A DNA stretch of 64,000 nucleotides, from positions 1-64,000 of the forward strand of contig DAOTUI010000197.1 in NCBI GenBank assembly GCA_034437035.1. Reading direction: 5' to 3'. Both the position numbers and the translations under genes were made by a program. Shown piece by piece: positions 25,846-34,779 of this stretch. This DNA is from CAKZQX01 sp034437035. Lineage in GTDB: Bacteria; Chloroflexota; Chloroflexia; Chloroflexales; Chloroflexaceae. Within the stretch, counting starts at the first letter, position 1, and each line of letters opens with the position of its first letter. The notes below the pieces were generated by a model, which saw only the letters and a list, made by a program, of their open reading frames with translations, was not told where the DNA came from and ran no database searches.

Positions 25846-26496
25846 TTAACGTGCATCTTCGGGCGCGACCAGTCCCACGCGCGTGGCATAGAGCGCAGCC
25901 TGAGTGCGGCTCGTCAGTTCCAGCTTGTTGAGCAGGTTGCTCACATGCACGCTGACCGTCTTCTCGGTAATCGTCAGGGAGTCGGCGATCTGCCGGTTGG
26001 TGTAGCCGCGTGCCAGCAGCGTCAAGACCTCCTGCTCCCGTTTTGTCAGTCGTTCGGGAGCATGCTCCGGCGGGCGTGAGGTCGCCTGTAGCAGATGGCG
26101 CGTGGCTTCCGGGTGCAGATAGGGCTGTCCGCTCTTGACAGTCCGAATGGCCCGGGCTAACTCCTCCACTTCAACATCCTTGAGCAGATAGCCGTCTGCG
26201 CCTCCCTGGACAGCGCCGATCACCAGATCCGTCTCGGAAAAGGTTGTCAGCACAATGATTGGCAGATCGGGCAGCATCTGCTTGAGTGTGGTAATCGCCG
26301 TCACCCCGTCCATTTCGGGCATCACCAGATCCATCAGCACCACATCCGGCTGCAAGGTTTTTACGGTCGCAATCGCCTCCTGTCCGTTCCGCGCTTCGCC
26401 GGCCAACTCCATATCCGGCAGCACGCGCAAGACGGTACGCAACCCCTGCCGGGTAATCGCATGGTCATCAACAATTAAGACCCGAATAGGTTCCAT
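25846..26496 (-). CDS. NarL/LuxR-family response regulator
   Basis: 216 residues. Receiver domain 1-120 with the acidic pair VDDH, phospho-acceptor Asp56 in VVLMDLVMPEMDG, and a Lys in YLLKDVEVEEL. HTH LuxR domain about 145-205 (LTKREQEVLTLLARGYTNRQ then IADSLTITEKTVSVHVSNLL). Partner of the histidine kinase encoded 72 bp upstream. Target genes unknown. AAGGAGG precedes ATG 26496. Confidence 0.93.
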   Translation of the reverse strand: MEPIRVLIVDDHAITRQGLRTVLRVLPDMELAGEARNGQEAIATVKTLQPDVVLMDLVMPEMDGVTAITTLKQMLPDLPIIVLTTFSETDLVIGAVQGGADGYLLKDVEVEELARAIRTVKSGQPYLHPEATRHLLQATSRPPEHAPERLTKREQEVLTLLARGYTNRQIADSLTITEKTVSVHVSNLLNKLELTSRTQAALYATRVGLVAPEDAR

Positions 26497-26568
26497 ATGC
26501 TGCCCTCCTTACGAATATCTGCACGCCTGATGATTCCACGGACACGCAGAAGCGCGTTTGTCCCCGGA

Positions 26569-29247
26569 TTAATCGTCCCCGGTGTGATCAGGCCACGCGA
26601 CAATGACTTCGGTACCCTGGCCGGGGGTTGAACAGATCTGCATCCGGGCATTGATTCTGGTTGCCCGCTCGCGCATCGAGATCAGCCCAAAGTGATCACC
26701 CGCAACCTGCGCCGGATCAAACCCCTTGCCATCGTCGGCGATCAGCATGCGCGTCGAGGTGCCGTCCTCTACCCGCAGGACGACCCGGCGGGCCTGGGCA
26801 TGGCGCGACACGTTCGTCAGCGCCTCCTGCGCAATCCGCAAGAGCGCCTGCGCGACTTCATCGGGGAGGGCCGGATTGGCTCCAATCTCTACGGTAACTG
26901 GTATCCCGGTGCGCTGTTCAAATGCGTCTGCGTGCCGGGTCAGCGCCTGCGCCAGACTCTGCTCGTCCGCTTCGGCCGGGCGAAGTTCAAGGAGCAGCGC
27001 GCGCATCTCCGCCAGCGCCCCGCGTGTCAGATCGCGGATCTGTTTGAGTGACTGCCGCGCCTCCTCCGGATCAAGCTCCCAGAGGTCGGGGATAACCTGG
27101 GACAGCAGGCTCATACTGAACATGGACTGTGTGACCGAGTCGTGCAGTTCGCGGGCCAGGCGGCGACGTTCCTCCAGCACCGCCAGTTGCTGCCCACGCT
27201 CGGCCAGCAGGCGATGCTGCCGGCGGCTATCAATGGCGGTTGCCAGTTGCGCCGCCGTTGCCTGGTAGGGCTGCAGGTTTGCTTCCTGCCATGTGTGCGT
27301 ATCCGGATAACTCAGCAGCACCATGCCGATACGCCGCCCGCGAACCATCAGCGGGATCAGCGCCAGTGCCGGACGTTGCGCATGGGCCTGCATCCGGCGC
27401 AACACCGTGGGCACCTCTGGATCGGTGTAGACATTGGCAAAGGTAACGGTCTGCCCGGCGTCAAGCAGTGGCGTAAAAGGTGCATCGACAAAGGGCCAGC
27501 GCTCCTCTTCCAGATAGGTTCCTCGCTGCGGCGACCAGCGCCCACGAATAACCATAGTTGTGCGCCGGTCCAGGTGATCATGTTCCAGAAGCACAACGGT
27601 ACAGGCATAGCGTCCCCGCGCCGCCACCTGCTCCAGGTAGGCCACGATGACTTCGTCCACGCTCATCGCCGTACTGAGCCGCCGGCTGGTGGCATAGAGC
27701 AACCGGGTCTCTTCCAGTGCCCGTTGCAGGCTCCCAAACAGCCGGGCATTCTCGATAGCAGTTCCCAGTTGGTCGGCAATAATTGCAAAACCGGCGGCAT
27801 CCTCCTCGGTGATGCGCCGGCGCGACTCGATATTGAGCACCCCCAGCAACCGCTCGCCAAACAGTAGCGGAACAGCCAGTTCAGAATAGATGTCGGACGC
27901 ACCCGGAACCGGCAGATAGCGCGGATCGTTCTGCACATCGACAATCAGCAGCGGCTGCCGCTGCTGTGCCGCTATGCCGATCACGCCCTGGTTGATCGGC
28001 TGCCGATACTCATCGACAATCGCCTCGATATAAATCCCGCTGTAGCTGCGCAGCACCAGCGTTTGCGGATCGTCCGGGTCAATCAGCAACAGCGCGATGT
28101 TGTGATATTCAAGCTGTTCGCGGATAGCCGCAACCGCTGTGTGGATAATCTCATCAAGACTAAGGCTGTTGGTAATCAGCCGCCCGACATGGTTGATCGC
28201 GGCAATCCGGGCCGCGCGCTGCTGTTCTGCCGTAAACAGCCGGGCATTCTCGATAGCAGTTCCCAGTTGGTCGGCAATAATGCACAGGCTGGTGACATCC
28301 TCTTCACTGAACCGCGTGTCGCTCTCCAGATTGAGCACGCCCAGTACCGCATCACAATGCAGGATCGGCAACGCCAGCTCCGCCTGAATATCCGCAACAC
28401 CGGGTATTGCAACATAGCGCGGATCAGCGCAGACATCGTTGACCAGTGTTGCCTGGCGGGAATGGGCTGCGGCCCCGGTGATGCCCTGGGTGACGGGCAG
28501 CCGATGCTCCTGCCGTGTGGCCGGGCGATAGCGGCCGGCAACTGCGCCGAAGACCAGCGTCTGCGGGTCTGCCGGGTCAATCAGCGCGAGTGAGACATAG
28601 GTGTAGCCCAACAATTCATGGATAGCATCGGCGGCATTCTGCAGCAGATCGTTAATCAACAGATCTGCCGTGATAATGCGCCCGATCCGCGCAATCAACG
28701 CCAGGCGCTCATTGCGGCGCTGTTCCTGCTTGTAGCGGCGCGCATTCTCGATAGCGATTGCGGCATGGCGCGCAAACAACTCCAGCGTAGCCACATCCTG
28801 TACGCCAAAGCGATGCGGCAACTCCGCCCCGACGCTGAACACCCCGATGACCTGTCGGCCCCACCAGATCGGCATGCCGATGGCGGCATGGTCGGCAAAC
28901 TCGGGCAGGATCAGGTCATCCAGTTCATCGTAGCGATCCAGCCGGACCGGCTGCCGTTCACGCAACACCCGCCCGGTCAACCCGCTGTCCGGCGGGATCT
29001 CGCGGGCCCACTTGCGCAGGGGCATATTGACCACTGCTGCTGTCTGCACCACCGGGCCGGCAGTGCGTTCCACCACCAGCCCGATCGTGCCATGGTCGGC
29101 GCCAATCAGCTCGATGGCACTGGCGACGATGCGGGTCAGCAGCGGTTCAAGCTCCAGTTCGCTGCTGATCAGTTCGATCACCTGGCGCAGGCTCTCAGCG
29201 CGGCGCAGGACTTCGTCACGCTGTTGTTGCAGGATCTCCACGGTCAT
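26569..29247 (-). CDS. Multi-GAF sensor histidine kinase (HisKA_3 type)
   Basis: 892 residues, no membrane segment, so cytoplasmic. A short coiled coil (1-30) is followed by four GAF-like domains: about 30-180, 190-350, 360-520 and 530-680. GAF 2 and 3 are closely similar to each other (RLVNDVCADPRYVAIPGV versus LLIVDVQNDPRYLPVPGA), implying internal duplication. The HisKA_3 dimerisation helix carries His702 in RLARELHDSVTQSMF, and the ATPase domain ends with DDGKGFDP and GQGTEV. Signal unknown; GAF domains bind small molecules or redox cofactors. Start ATG 29247 has AGGTGAG upstream; the open frame runs to 29322 without one. Confidence 0.9.
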   Translation of the reverse strand: MTVEILQQQRDEVLRRAESLRQVIELISSELELEPLLTRIVASAIELIGADHGTIGLVVERTAGPVVQTAAVVNMPLRKWAREIPPDSGLTGRVLRERQPVRLDRYDELDDLILPEFADHAAIGMPIWWGRQVIGVFSVGAELPHRFGVQDVATLELFARHAAIAIENARRYKQEQRRNERLALIARIGRIITADLLINDLLQNAADAIHELLGYTYVSLALIDPADPQTLVFGAVAGRYRPATRQEHRLPVTQGITGAAAHSRQATLVNDVCADPRYVAIPGVADIQAELALPILHCDAVLGVLNLESDTRFSEEDVTSLCIIADQLGTAIENARLFTAEQQRAARIAAINHVGRLITNSLSLDEIIHTAVAAIREQLEYHNIALLLIDPDDPQTLVLRSYSGIYIEAIVDEYRQPINQGVIGIAAQQRQPLLIVDVQNDPRYLPVPGASDIYSELAVPLLFGERLLGVLNIESRRRITEEDAAGFAIIADQLGTAIENARLFGSLQRALEETRLLYATSRRLSTAMSVDEVIVAYLEQVAARGRYACTVVLLEHDHLDRRTTMVIRGRWSPQRGTYLEEERWPFVDAPFTPLLDAGQTVTFANVYTDPEVPTVLRRMQAHAQRPALALIPLMVRGRRIGMVLLSYPDTHTWQEANLQPYQATAAQLATAIDSRRQHRLLAERGQQLAVLEERRRLARELHDSVTQSMFSMSLLSQVIPDLWELDPEEARQSLKQIRDLTRGALAEMRALLLELRPAEADEQSLAQALTRHADAFEQRTGIPVTVEIGANPALPDEVAQALLRIAQEALTNVSRHAQARRVVLRVEDGTSTRMLIADDGKGFDPAQVAGDHFGLISMRERATRINARMQICSTPGQGTEVIVAWPDHTGDD

Positions 29248-29388
29248 ACCAGCGCTCACCTGCTTTCCAGAGTTGTACCGGATTAGGCCTGGGTCCATTA
29301 TACCGGATGGACCGGGAAGCACAAAGAACCAGGTTGAGGGCGAGAAAACCCCAGACCTGGTTCTTGCGCGTGCAAGTTGCCGGCTTTT

Positions 29389-30321
29389 TTACTGCTTGAG
29401 GCGTGGGTCGAGCGCATCGCGCAGACCATCGCCCAGCAGGTTAAACCCCAGCACCGCCAGCATAATCGCCATGCCGGGGAAGAAGACCAGATGCGGCGCG
29501 GAGAAGACCTGGTTGCGTTCACTGCTCAACATCGACCCCCACTCGGGCGTCGGCGGTTGCGCGCCCAATCCCAGGAAGGAGAGCGCAGCTACATCCAGGA
29601 TAGCAATCCCGATCCCCAGGGTGCCCTGCACGATCAGCGGGGAGATGGCATTGGGCAAAATATGCCGGAAGAGAATCCGTGGATGGCTACTGCCGATCGC
29701 GCGGGCGGCGGCGGCATACTCCTCCTCCTTGGTCGTAAGAATGCCGGCGCGGATCACGCGGGCATACTGCGGGATGGTGACAATGGCAATCCCCAGCATC
29801 GCATTCATCAGCCCCGGCCCCAGCACGCTCACGATCGCAATTGCCAGCAGTAGGAAGGGAAAGGCTAACTGCACATCCAGGATACGCATAATCAGATCTT
29901 CCACCCAACCGCCGACATAGCCCGCCACCGCGCCCAGCAGTACCCCGGCCAGCATCGCTACTGCCACCGTGATAAACCCGACGAAGAGCGAGACGCGCGT
30001 ACCATAAACAACCCGGCTAAACTGATCCCGAAAGTTGCCGTCAATGCCCATTAGATGTTGCGACTGCGTTTCATCACATCCCAGCAGATGAATGCAGGGC
30101 GGCGCGCGTTTGCCGACATCCTCAACCCCCAGCAGCACCTGCTCCGGGTCGTAGGGTGCAATCAGCGGGGCCAGGATTGCCACCAGGACCAGCGTCCCGA
30201 TAATCAGCAGGCCCGCGATAGCCGAGCGCTGTCGGAAGAAGCGCCGGAGCGCCTGCCGCCAGGGACTCTCGGCTGTGCGCCGGGGCAGACTGATTGCAAC
30301 CGTCTCCACATCTACTGCCAT
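29389..30321 (-). CDS. ABC transporter permease, DppC/OppC type
   Basis: 310-residue inner-membrane permease of the peptide/nickel class. An N-terminal OppC_N segment (FRQRSAIAGLLIIGTLVLVA) and an extended periplasmic loop with C-x-x-LLGCDETQSQHLMG precede the core permease with the EAA loop EYAAAARAIGSSHPRILFRH and IVQGTLGIGIAILDVAALSF. Last gene of a three-gene set (binding protein, DppB, DppC); ATPase genes are not in the window. Repeat copy F lies in the gap to dppB. Start ATG 30321 has GAGG upstream. Confidence 0.9.
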   Translation of the reverse strand: MAVDVETVAISLPRRTAESPWRQALRRFFRQRSAIAGLLIIGTLVLVAILAPLIAPYDPEQVLLGVEDVGKRAPPCIHLLGCDETQSQHLMGIDGNFRDQFSRVVYGTRVSLFVGFITVAVAMLAGVLLGAVAGYVGGWVEDLIMRILDVQLAFPFLLLAIAIVSVLGPGLMNAMLGIAIVTIPQYARVIRAGILTTKEEEYAAAARAIGSSHPRILFRHILPNAISPLIVQGTLGIGIAILDVAALSFLGLGAQPPTPEWGSMLSSERNQVFSAPHLVFFPGMAIMLAVLGFNLLGDGLRDALDPRLKQ

Positions 30322-30384
30322 GGTCACACTACCTCTAGTTCCAATACCTTTCAAATAAGACGACGTACATGTGTACTCCCCCGA

Positions 30385-30523
30385 AAGGAGATATCGCCTC
30401 TTTTCACAAAAACATTTCACAAAGTGAAATTTTTTGTGAAAAAGTATAGATCACGGACCACGCTGCCGCAGGCGAGTCTGGCGCGCATCTGGTCAAACGT
30501 CCGGTTTGATCGCCTACCGCGAA
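30385..30523 (-). repeat. Dispersed hairpin element, copy F, truncated (family 1)
   Basis: Sits between two co-directional permease genes. Central stem TTTTCACAAAAACATTTCAC / GTGAAATTTTTTGTGAAAA and GCTGCCGCAGGCGAG are clear; the left terminus is lost and the right one decayed (ACCGCGAAGG). Its hairpin would lie in the mRNA between dppB and dppC and could lower dppC expression. Confidence 0.7.
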
Positions 30524-30533
30524 GGTATTGCCG

Positions 30534-31613
30534 CTAGTTCAGCCGAATACGCGGGTCGAGCAGAGCATACGAAAGATCGACCAGCAGATTCACCATCACA
30601 TACGTAAACGCCACCGCCAGCGTCACACCCTGGATAATCGGGTAATCTCGCGCGGTAATCGCCTCAAACAGGATACGTCCGACGCCCGCCAGGTTAAAGA
30701 TCGTCTCAGTCAGTACCGCCCCGCCAAACACCGTTCCCAACTGCAACCCGACGATGGTGACAACCGGCAGCAGCGCGTTGCGGAAGGCATGCGACAGGAT
30801 GACTACATGGTCGGACAGCCCCTTGGCGCGGGCCGTACGCACATAATCCCGCCCCAGCACCTCCAGCATGCTCGAGCGGGTCATCCGCGCAATAATTGCC
30901 ATCGGAATCGTTGCCAGCGCCACGGCGGGTAAGATCAGATGTTTGATCGTCGCGCCCAGCAACTCCCAGTTGAAAGTAATAATCGCATTGAAAATATAAA
31001 AGTTAGCAAAAAACTCCAGCAGGCGGTAGACCCCCGTTCCCGCTTCAACATTCCAGTTATACACTTCAAAGAACGGCGTGGCATCCATCCCGGCAGGCAG
31101 GCGACCCGAGGGCGGCAGTGCAAACGGCGTATCGCGCAAGAGCAGCGCAAACACATAGGCCAGCATCAGCCCCAGCCAGAACACCGGCATCGACACGCCG
31201 ATATTGGCCCCAACCATCGTGCCTACATCCACTGCCGAGTTGCGCCGGATCGCCGCCAGCAGACCGGCCGGCACACCGATGAGCGTTGCAATTGCCAGGG
31301 AGGTCAGCCCCAGTTCAATCGTTACGGGTAGCCGCTCGACCAGGATCTGCATGATCGGACGCCTAAAGCGGATCGACTCGCCCAGGTCGCCCCGCAGCAC
31401 ATCAAGCGCATAGATGCCAAACTGCACCGGGATGGGCTGATCCAGTCCCTTCTCCCGGTTGAAGCGCTCACAGATTGCCGGCGTGGCCTTCTCACCCAGC
31501 ATGGCCGTGCAGGGATCACCAGGGATCATACGGGCCAGCGCAAATGTCACCAGCAGCACCCCCGCCAGGACAGGAATTGCCGATAGGAAACGTCGAATGA
31601 TATACTTGATCAT
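30534..31613 (-). CDS. ABC transporter permease, DppB/OppB type
   Basis: 359-residue integral membrane permease. N-terminus MIKYIIRRFLSAIPVLAGVL and MIPGDPCTAMLGEKA are the OppB signature; the EAA loop is DYVRTARAKGLSDHVVILSH, followed by RNALLPVVTIVGLQLGTVFG. A loop of about 55 residues (residues 160-215, containing PSGRLPAGMDATPFFEVYNW) extends the first periplasmic region. Works with the DppC gene downstream and the lipoprotein upstream to import a peptide, nickel or similar solute. No clear Shine-Dalgarno sequence before ATG 31613. Confidence 0.91.
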   Translation of the reverse strand: MIKYIIRRFLSAIPVLAGVLLVTFALARMIPGDPCTAMLGEKATPAICERFNREKGLDQPIPVQFGIYALDVLRGDLGESIRFRRPIMQILVERLPVTIELGLTSLAIATLIGVPAGLLAAIRRNSAVDVGTMVGANIGVSMPVFWLGLMLAYVFALLLRDTPFALPPSGRLPAGMDATPFFEVYNWNVEAGTGVYRLLEFFANFYIFNAIITFNWELLGATIKHLILPAVALATIPMAIIARMTRSSMLEVLGRDYVRTARAKGLSDHVVILSHAFRNALLPVVTIVGLQLGTVFGGAVLTETIFNLAGVGRILFEAITARDYPIIQGVTLAVAFTYVMVNLLVDLSYALLDPRIRLN

Positions 31614-31746
31614 AATCGTGTACTATCTAAATAGTGATCGATTTTTGGCGAAGTTAACATGAACAGAGGAATATCCGTAGTACCACCTTATGGTGGGATT
31701 GTGCTACCACAACCCCACCATAAGGCGAAATATGATCTTGCCGGGG

Positions 31747-33573
31747 TTACTCGGCGGCTTCCCCGCCGTCCTCATTAATAAAGCCACCCCAGAGGGCGGA
31801 GAAGTAGGTGAACGCACCCGTGTTACCGACATGCAGTGGGTGGGATGCATCCCACTGCACCGCCCAGGACATTACCACATCGTTGGCGTCCAACTCCGAC
31901 CCATCGTGGAACATGACGCCCTCGCGCAGGCTGCAAGTCCAGACCGTCAGATCGGCGCTGGGCTCACAGGCGGTTGCCAGGGCCGGCTCCACTTCCGTGC
32001 CGCCCACCTCGTAGCGCAACAGCCCTTCGAGCACCTGCTCACAGGCCCGCAACGATTCGCCGTCGGTCTCATCCGCACAGTAGAGGCTGATCGGCTCGGC
32101 ATTCTGCATCCAGACGAAGGTGTCACGGTCGCCCGGTTGCACCACGGCAAAATACTCATTGCCGAGCGGGCTGGCGTGGGCGCCCTCAACATCGACCTGG
32201 TAGACCACCGCCGAGCCGCCGTTGGCAATCGGCACCATCGGGACATGCTCTTTGATCAGGTTGTTGGCCTCCTCGTAGAGCGGGCGGCGCTCCTCGTTAT
32301 CGGCCAGCGAAGCCGCCTCTTGCAGCGCTGAGGTGATATCTTCAAACTTCTCACCAAACTGCTGCGAGGCACCTGCGCCAAAGTGGAAGTCGAGGAAGTT
32401 GGTCATATCGGGATAGTCGGCGTTCCAACCCAGCAGATGCAGCCCTTCCAACTCACCCGCGTCGGCGGCGGCAATAAACGCCCCCGACTCCATTACGTTG
32501 ATGTTCGCCGTGATACCAATCTCTTCCAACTGCGCCTGCAGATCCTGCGCAACCACACCCGGCTCGGGCAGGTAGCTGCGGACCACATCGCGGTAGGCAA
32601 TCTCGGTCTCAAAGCCGTCGGGATAGCCCGCCTCGGCCAGCAGTTCCCGTGCGCGCTCCGGATTATATTCGTACCACTCCTCGCCGACGCAGGCATTGGG
32701 AATGGCGCATGGCGTAAAGTGGGTTGCCACACTCGATCCGGGTGGATAGAAGTTATCGACAATACGCCGGCGATCAATCCCCATCGCAATCGCCTGGCGC
32801 ACCTGCTCATTGTCAAACGGCGGGTAGGTGTTGTTCATCCCGACATAGAAGATATTCAGCGGTGCGCGCTCGATCAACTGCAGATTCTCATCCTCTTCGG
32901 CGTTAACAAAGTCATCCGGGGCCGGGTTGTCGATAGCATCCACCGTTCCCGTCTGCAGTTCGAGCAGGCGCTGGGCTGCTTCCGCACTCCAGCGGAAGAC
33001 CAGCGTCTCCGTCTGGGCCGGATCGCCCCAGTAGTCTTCGAAGCGCGAGTAGACCACCTGCTCACCCCGATCCCAGGTATCGACCATGTAGGGACCGGTG
33101 CCGACGGGGTTCTCCAGTGGCGAACCATCCGTGGCCTCAAGATGCTCGCTCGGCTGGATGGAGAAGGGCACAAACGCCGCTTTAACCGGGAAGGCCGGGT
33201 CAGGCCGGCACATCGTGAACTGCACCGTCATCTCATCAATAGCGGCGATTTCCTGCAAGATTCCGCCATACTCACAGTCGGGCGCGCTGACCACCAGCAG
33301 ATCGCCCTCGGCTGCGGCCGTTTCTTCGGTCGGCTCTTCCTCAGCGTCAGCTTCGGTCGGCTCTTCCTCAGCATCGGCTGCGGTCGGCGCTTCCGCCTCA
33401 GTTTCTGTAGTTGGCTCGGTGTCCTCGGTGTCCTCGGTCGGCTCAGCGGCCTCGGTTGGTGCTTCGGGAGCGGCTCCCTGCTGCCCACCACAGGCTGCCA
33501 GAATGGGGAGAAACAACGCCAGCAGGAGCAGCAATGCTGCCTGGCGGCGCCAGTGTGTACCTACTACGTACAT
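31747..33573 (-). CDS. Substrate-binding lipoprotein of a peptide/nickel-type ABC transporter (SBP_bac_5)
   Basis: 608 residues. Signal peptide with lipobox LPILAAC (Cys28), then an acidic Thr/Glu/Pro/Ala linker (30-90), then the SBP_bac_5 fold: NPVGTGPYMVDTWDRGEQVV, IAMGIDRRRIVDNFYPPGS, YNPERARELLAEAGYPDGFE. The C-terminal part (VGGTEVEPALATACEPSADLT then WTCSLREGVMFHDGSELDAN) is the element normally found at the beginning of the mature SBP_bac_5 domain, so the fold appears circularly permuted or partly rearranged. GAGG precedes ATG 33573. Delivers substrate to the two permeases downstream. Substrate unknown. Confidence 0.87.
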   Translation of the reverse strand: MYVVGTHWRRQAALLLLLALFLPILAACGGQQGAAPEAPTEAAEPTEDTEDTEPTTETEAEAPTAADAEEEPTEADAEEEPTEETAAAEGDLLVVSAPDCEYGGILQEIAAIDEMTVQFTMCRPDPAFPVKAAFVPFSIQPSEHLEATDGSPLENPVGTGPYMVDTWDRGEQVVYSRFEDYWGDPAQTETLVFRWSAEAAQRLLELQTGTVDAIDNPAPDDFVNAEEDENLQLIERAPLNIFYVGMNNTYPPFDNEQVRQAIAMGIDRRRIVDNFYPPGSSVATHFTPCAIPNACVGEEWYEYNPERARELLAEAGYPDGFETEIAYRDVVRSYLPEPGVVAQDLQAQLEEIGITANINVMESGAFIAAADAGELEGLHLLGWNADYPDMTNFLDFHFGAGASQQFGEKFEDITSALQEAASLADNEERRPLYEEANNLIKEHVPMVPIANGGSAVVYQVDVEGAHASPLGNEYFAVVQPGDRDTFVWMQNAEPISLYCADETDGESLRACEQVLEGLLRYEVGGTEVEPALATACEPSADLTVWTCSLREGVMFHDGSELDANDVVMSWAVQWDASHPLHVGNTGAFTYFSALWGGFINEDGGEAAE

Positions 33574-33942
33574 AGTTTTACCTCATGGTAACTGTAAGAG
33601 ATCATCACAAACAGATCAACTATCACATCTGAGTTATGACCGGCAGATCACCTCCCTTCGGGCTATGCTATCGGACACAGACAGATCAATCCGGTACCGG
33701 GTGAGGGGACACCCGCCCCGATGGTATCCGGGAAAACCGGCGAGTATAGTTGGGGCCAGAGAAACGATTGAGGATTATAGCAGAAAGGCCAGGGGGCGTC
33801 AACGCGCGCGCAGGCAGGGGGTGGAAGGTAATACGCGTTACATGGTGGAGTTTTGGACCATGAAAGCCACGTTTTGGACCACGAACGCCACCAAATGGGC
33901 GAACAACGCGATATAGTTATACAAATCTACTTATCATAGTCA

Positions 33943-34132
33943 GGACTTACGCAGTTACCATGCAAACCGGACGTTTCACCCGATGGAAACCCGATTCGCC
34001 TGCGGCAGCATGGTACTCTTTTTTCTTTTTCACAAAAATTTTACACAAAGTGTAAAATTTTTGTGAAAAAGAAAGGGATCTTCCGCCCTGCCGGAGGCGA
34101 AATTTCCTTTCGGGTTTGTGACCGCGTAAGTC
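33943..34132 (+). repeat. Dispersed hairpin element, copy G (family 1)
   Basis: Well-kept copy: GACTTACGCAGT at the left, ACCGCGTAAGTC at the right, nested GCCTGCGGCAG / CTGCCGGAGGC, and a perfect central stem (TTTCTTTTTCACAAAAATTT with its complement, tip ACAC-AAA-GTGT). It ends 25 bp from the antitoxin stop. The gap 33574-33942 before it, upstream of the SBP gene, holds no other gene; ATACGCGTTACATGGTGGAG near 33833 may be a lone terminus of the same family. Confidence 0.78.
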
Positions 34133-34157
34133 TTGATAGTATAATCAAGGAGAAAAT

Positions 34158-34385
34158 TCACTCCATATACTCCCGCCACTCCCCAGGCAATACATCAAAA
34201 TCCTCCGCCATGGCGATCATGCCGCGGGCACTGCCCGGTCGGCGCGGTTGCCGGGCAGGTTGCAGCGGTACTAACCGAACCATCTGCTGATCGTCCGTCG
34301 TAATCAGCACGATTTCGCCGCGTAGGGCGGCAGCGATTAAGCCGGGTAGTTGCCGGGTTGCTTCGTCTACGTGGAGTTGCTGCAT
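34158..34385 (-). CDS. Orphan Phd/YefM-like antitoxin
   Basis: 75 residues with the layout of a type II antitoxin: N-terminal DNA-binding half (HVDEATRQLPGLIAAALRGE, then IVLITTDDQQMVRLVPL) and a short C-terminal toxin-binding tail (GMIAMAEDFDVLPGEW). It normally precedes a PIN-domain toxin (VapC); no toxin frame follows, and repeat copy G begins 25 bp downstream, so the toxin may have been lost. ATG 34385 has GGAGG eight bases upstream. Confidence 0.75.
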   Translation of the reverse strand: MQQLHVDEATRQLPGLIAAALRGEIVLITTDDQQMVRLVPLQPARQPRRPGSARGMIAMAEDFDVLPGEWREYME

Positions 34386-34581
34386 GCTCAGAGCCTCCGA
34401 TAATCTGGCGGTATGACCTTTGGTATGCAGTATAGCACACCGTCATCTGATGCATTCATCGGGCTGAGGCTCATTCGTGTATTCGTGGTTCCATTCGTGG
34501 ACGGTGGGCTACGTCAACATTGATAGTAACCGTCGTGCTAATGTTCGTCGGCATCAGGCAGGAAGCTCGGAACCGCCTGAT

Positions 34582-34737
34582 GAAGTTTGAAAAAATGATC
34601 CGGATATGAATGACCGGGAGTCCCGGTTTTAGCCGGTTGGATGCCTGCCGGGGCCAGGGTATACCACTGGGAACGCCTGATCCGGCTGAAGCCGGGACGC
34701 CTGATCAGTGGTGTCCGGATTTAATGTTCAAACTTCG
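34582..34737. repeat. Dispersed inverted-repeat element, copy 1 (family 3)
   Basis: About 156 bp with imperfect terminal inverted repeats: GAAGTTTGAAAAAATGATCC at the left and its near-complement GGATTTAATGTTCAAACTTC at the right. The interior carries GGGAGTCCCGG and GCCGGGACGCC arms. A second copy is at 40651-40804 and a decayed one near 56045-56195. The surrounding gap 34386-34779 holds no gene. Confidence 0.65.
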
Positions 34738-34779
34738 TAAGGCGGCACTACAAGCACGGTACGGGCCTCTGACATCGCC

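Noticed and set aside
32383..33591. 402-codon plus-strand frame
   Set aside because: Antisense to the substrate-binding lipoprotein gene; its composition mirrors the other strand and it has no recognisable motifs.
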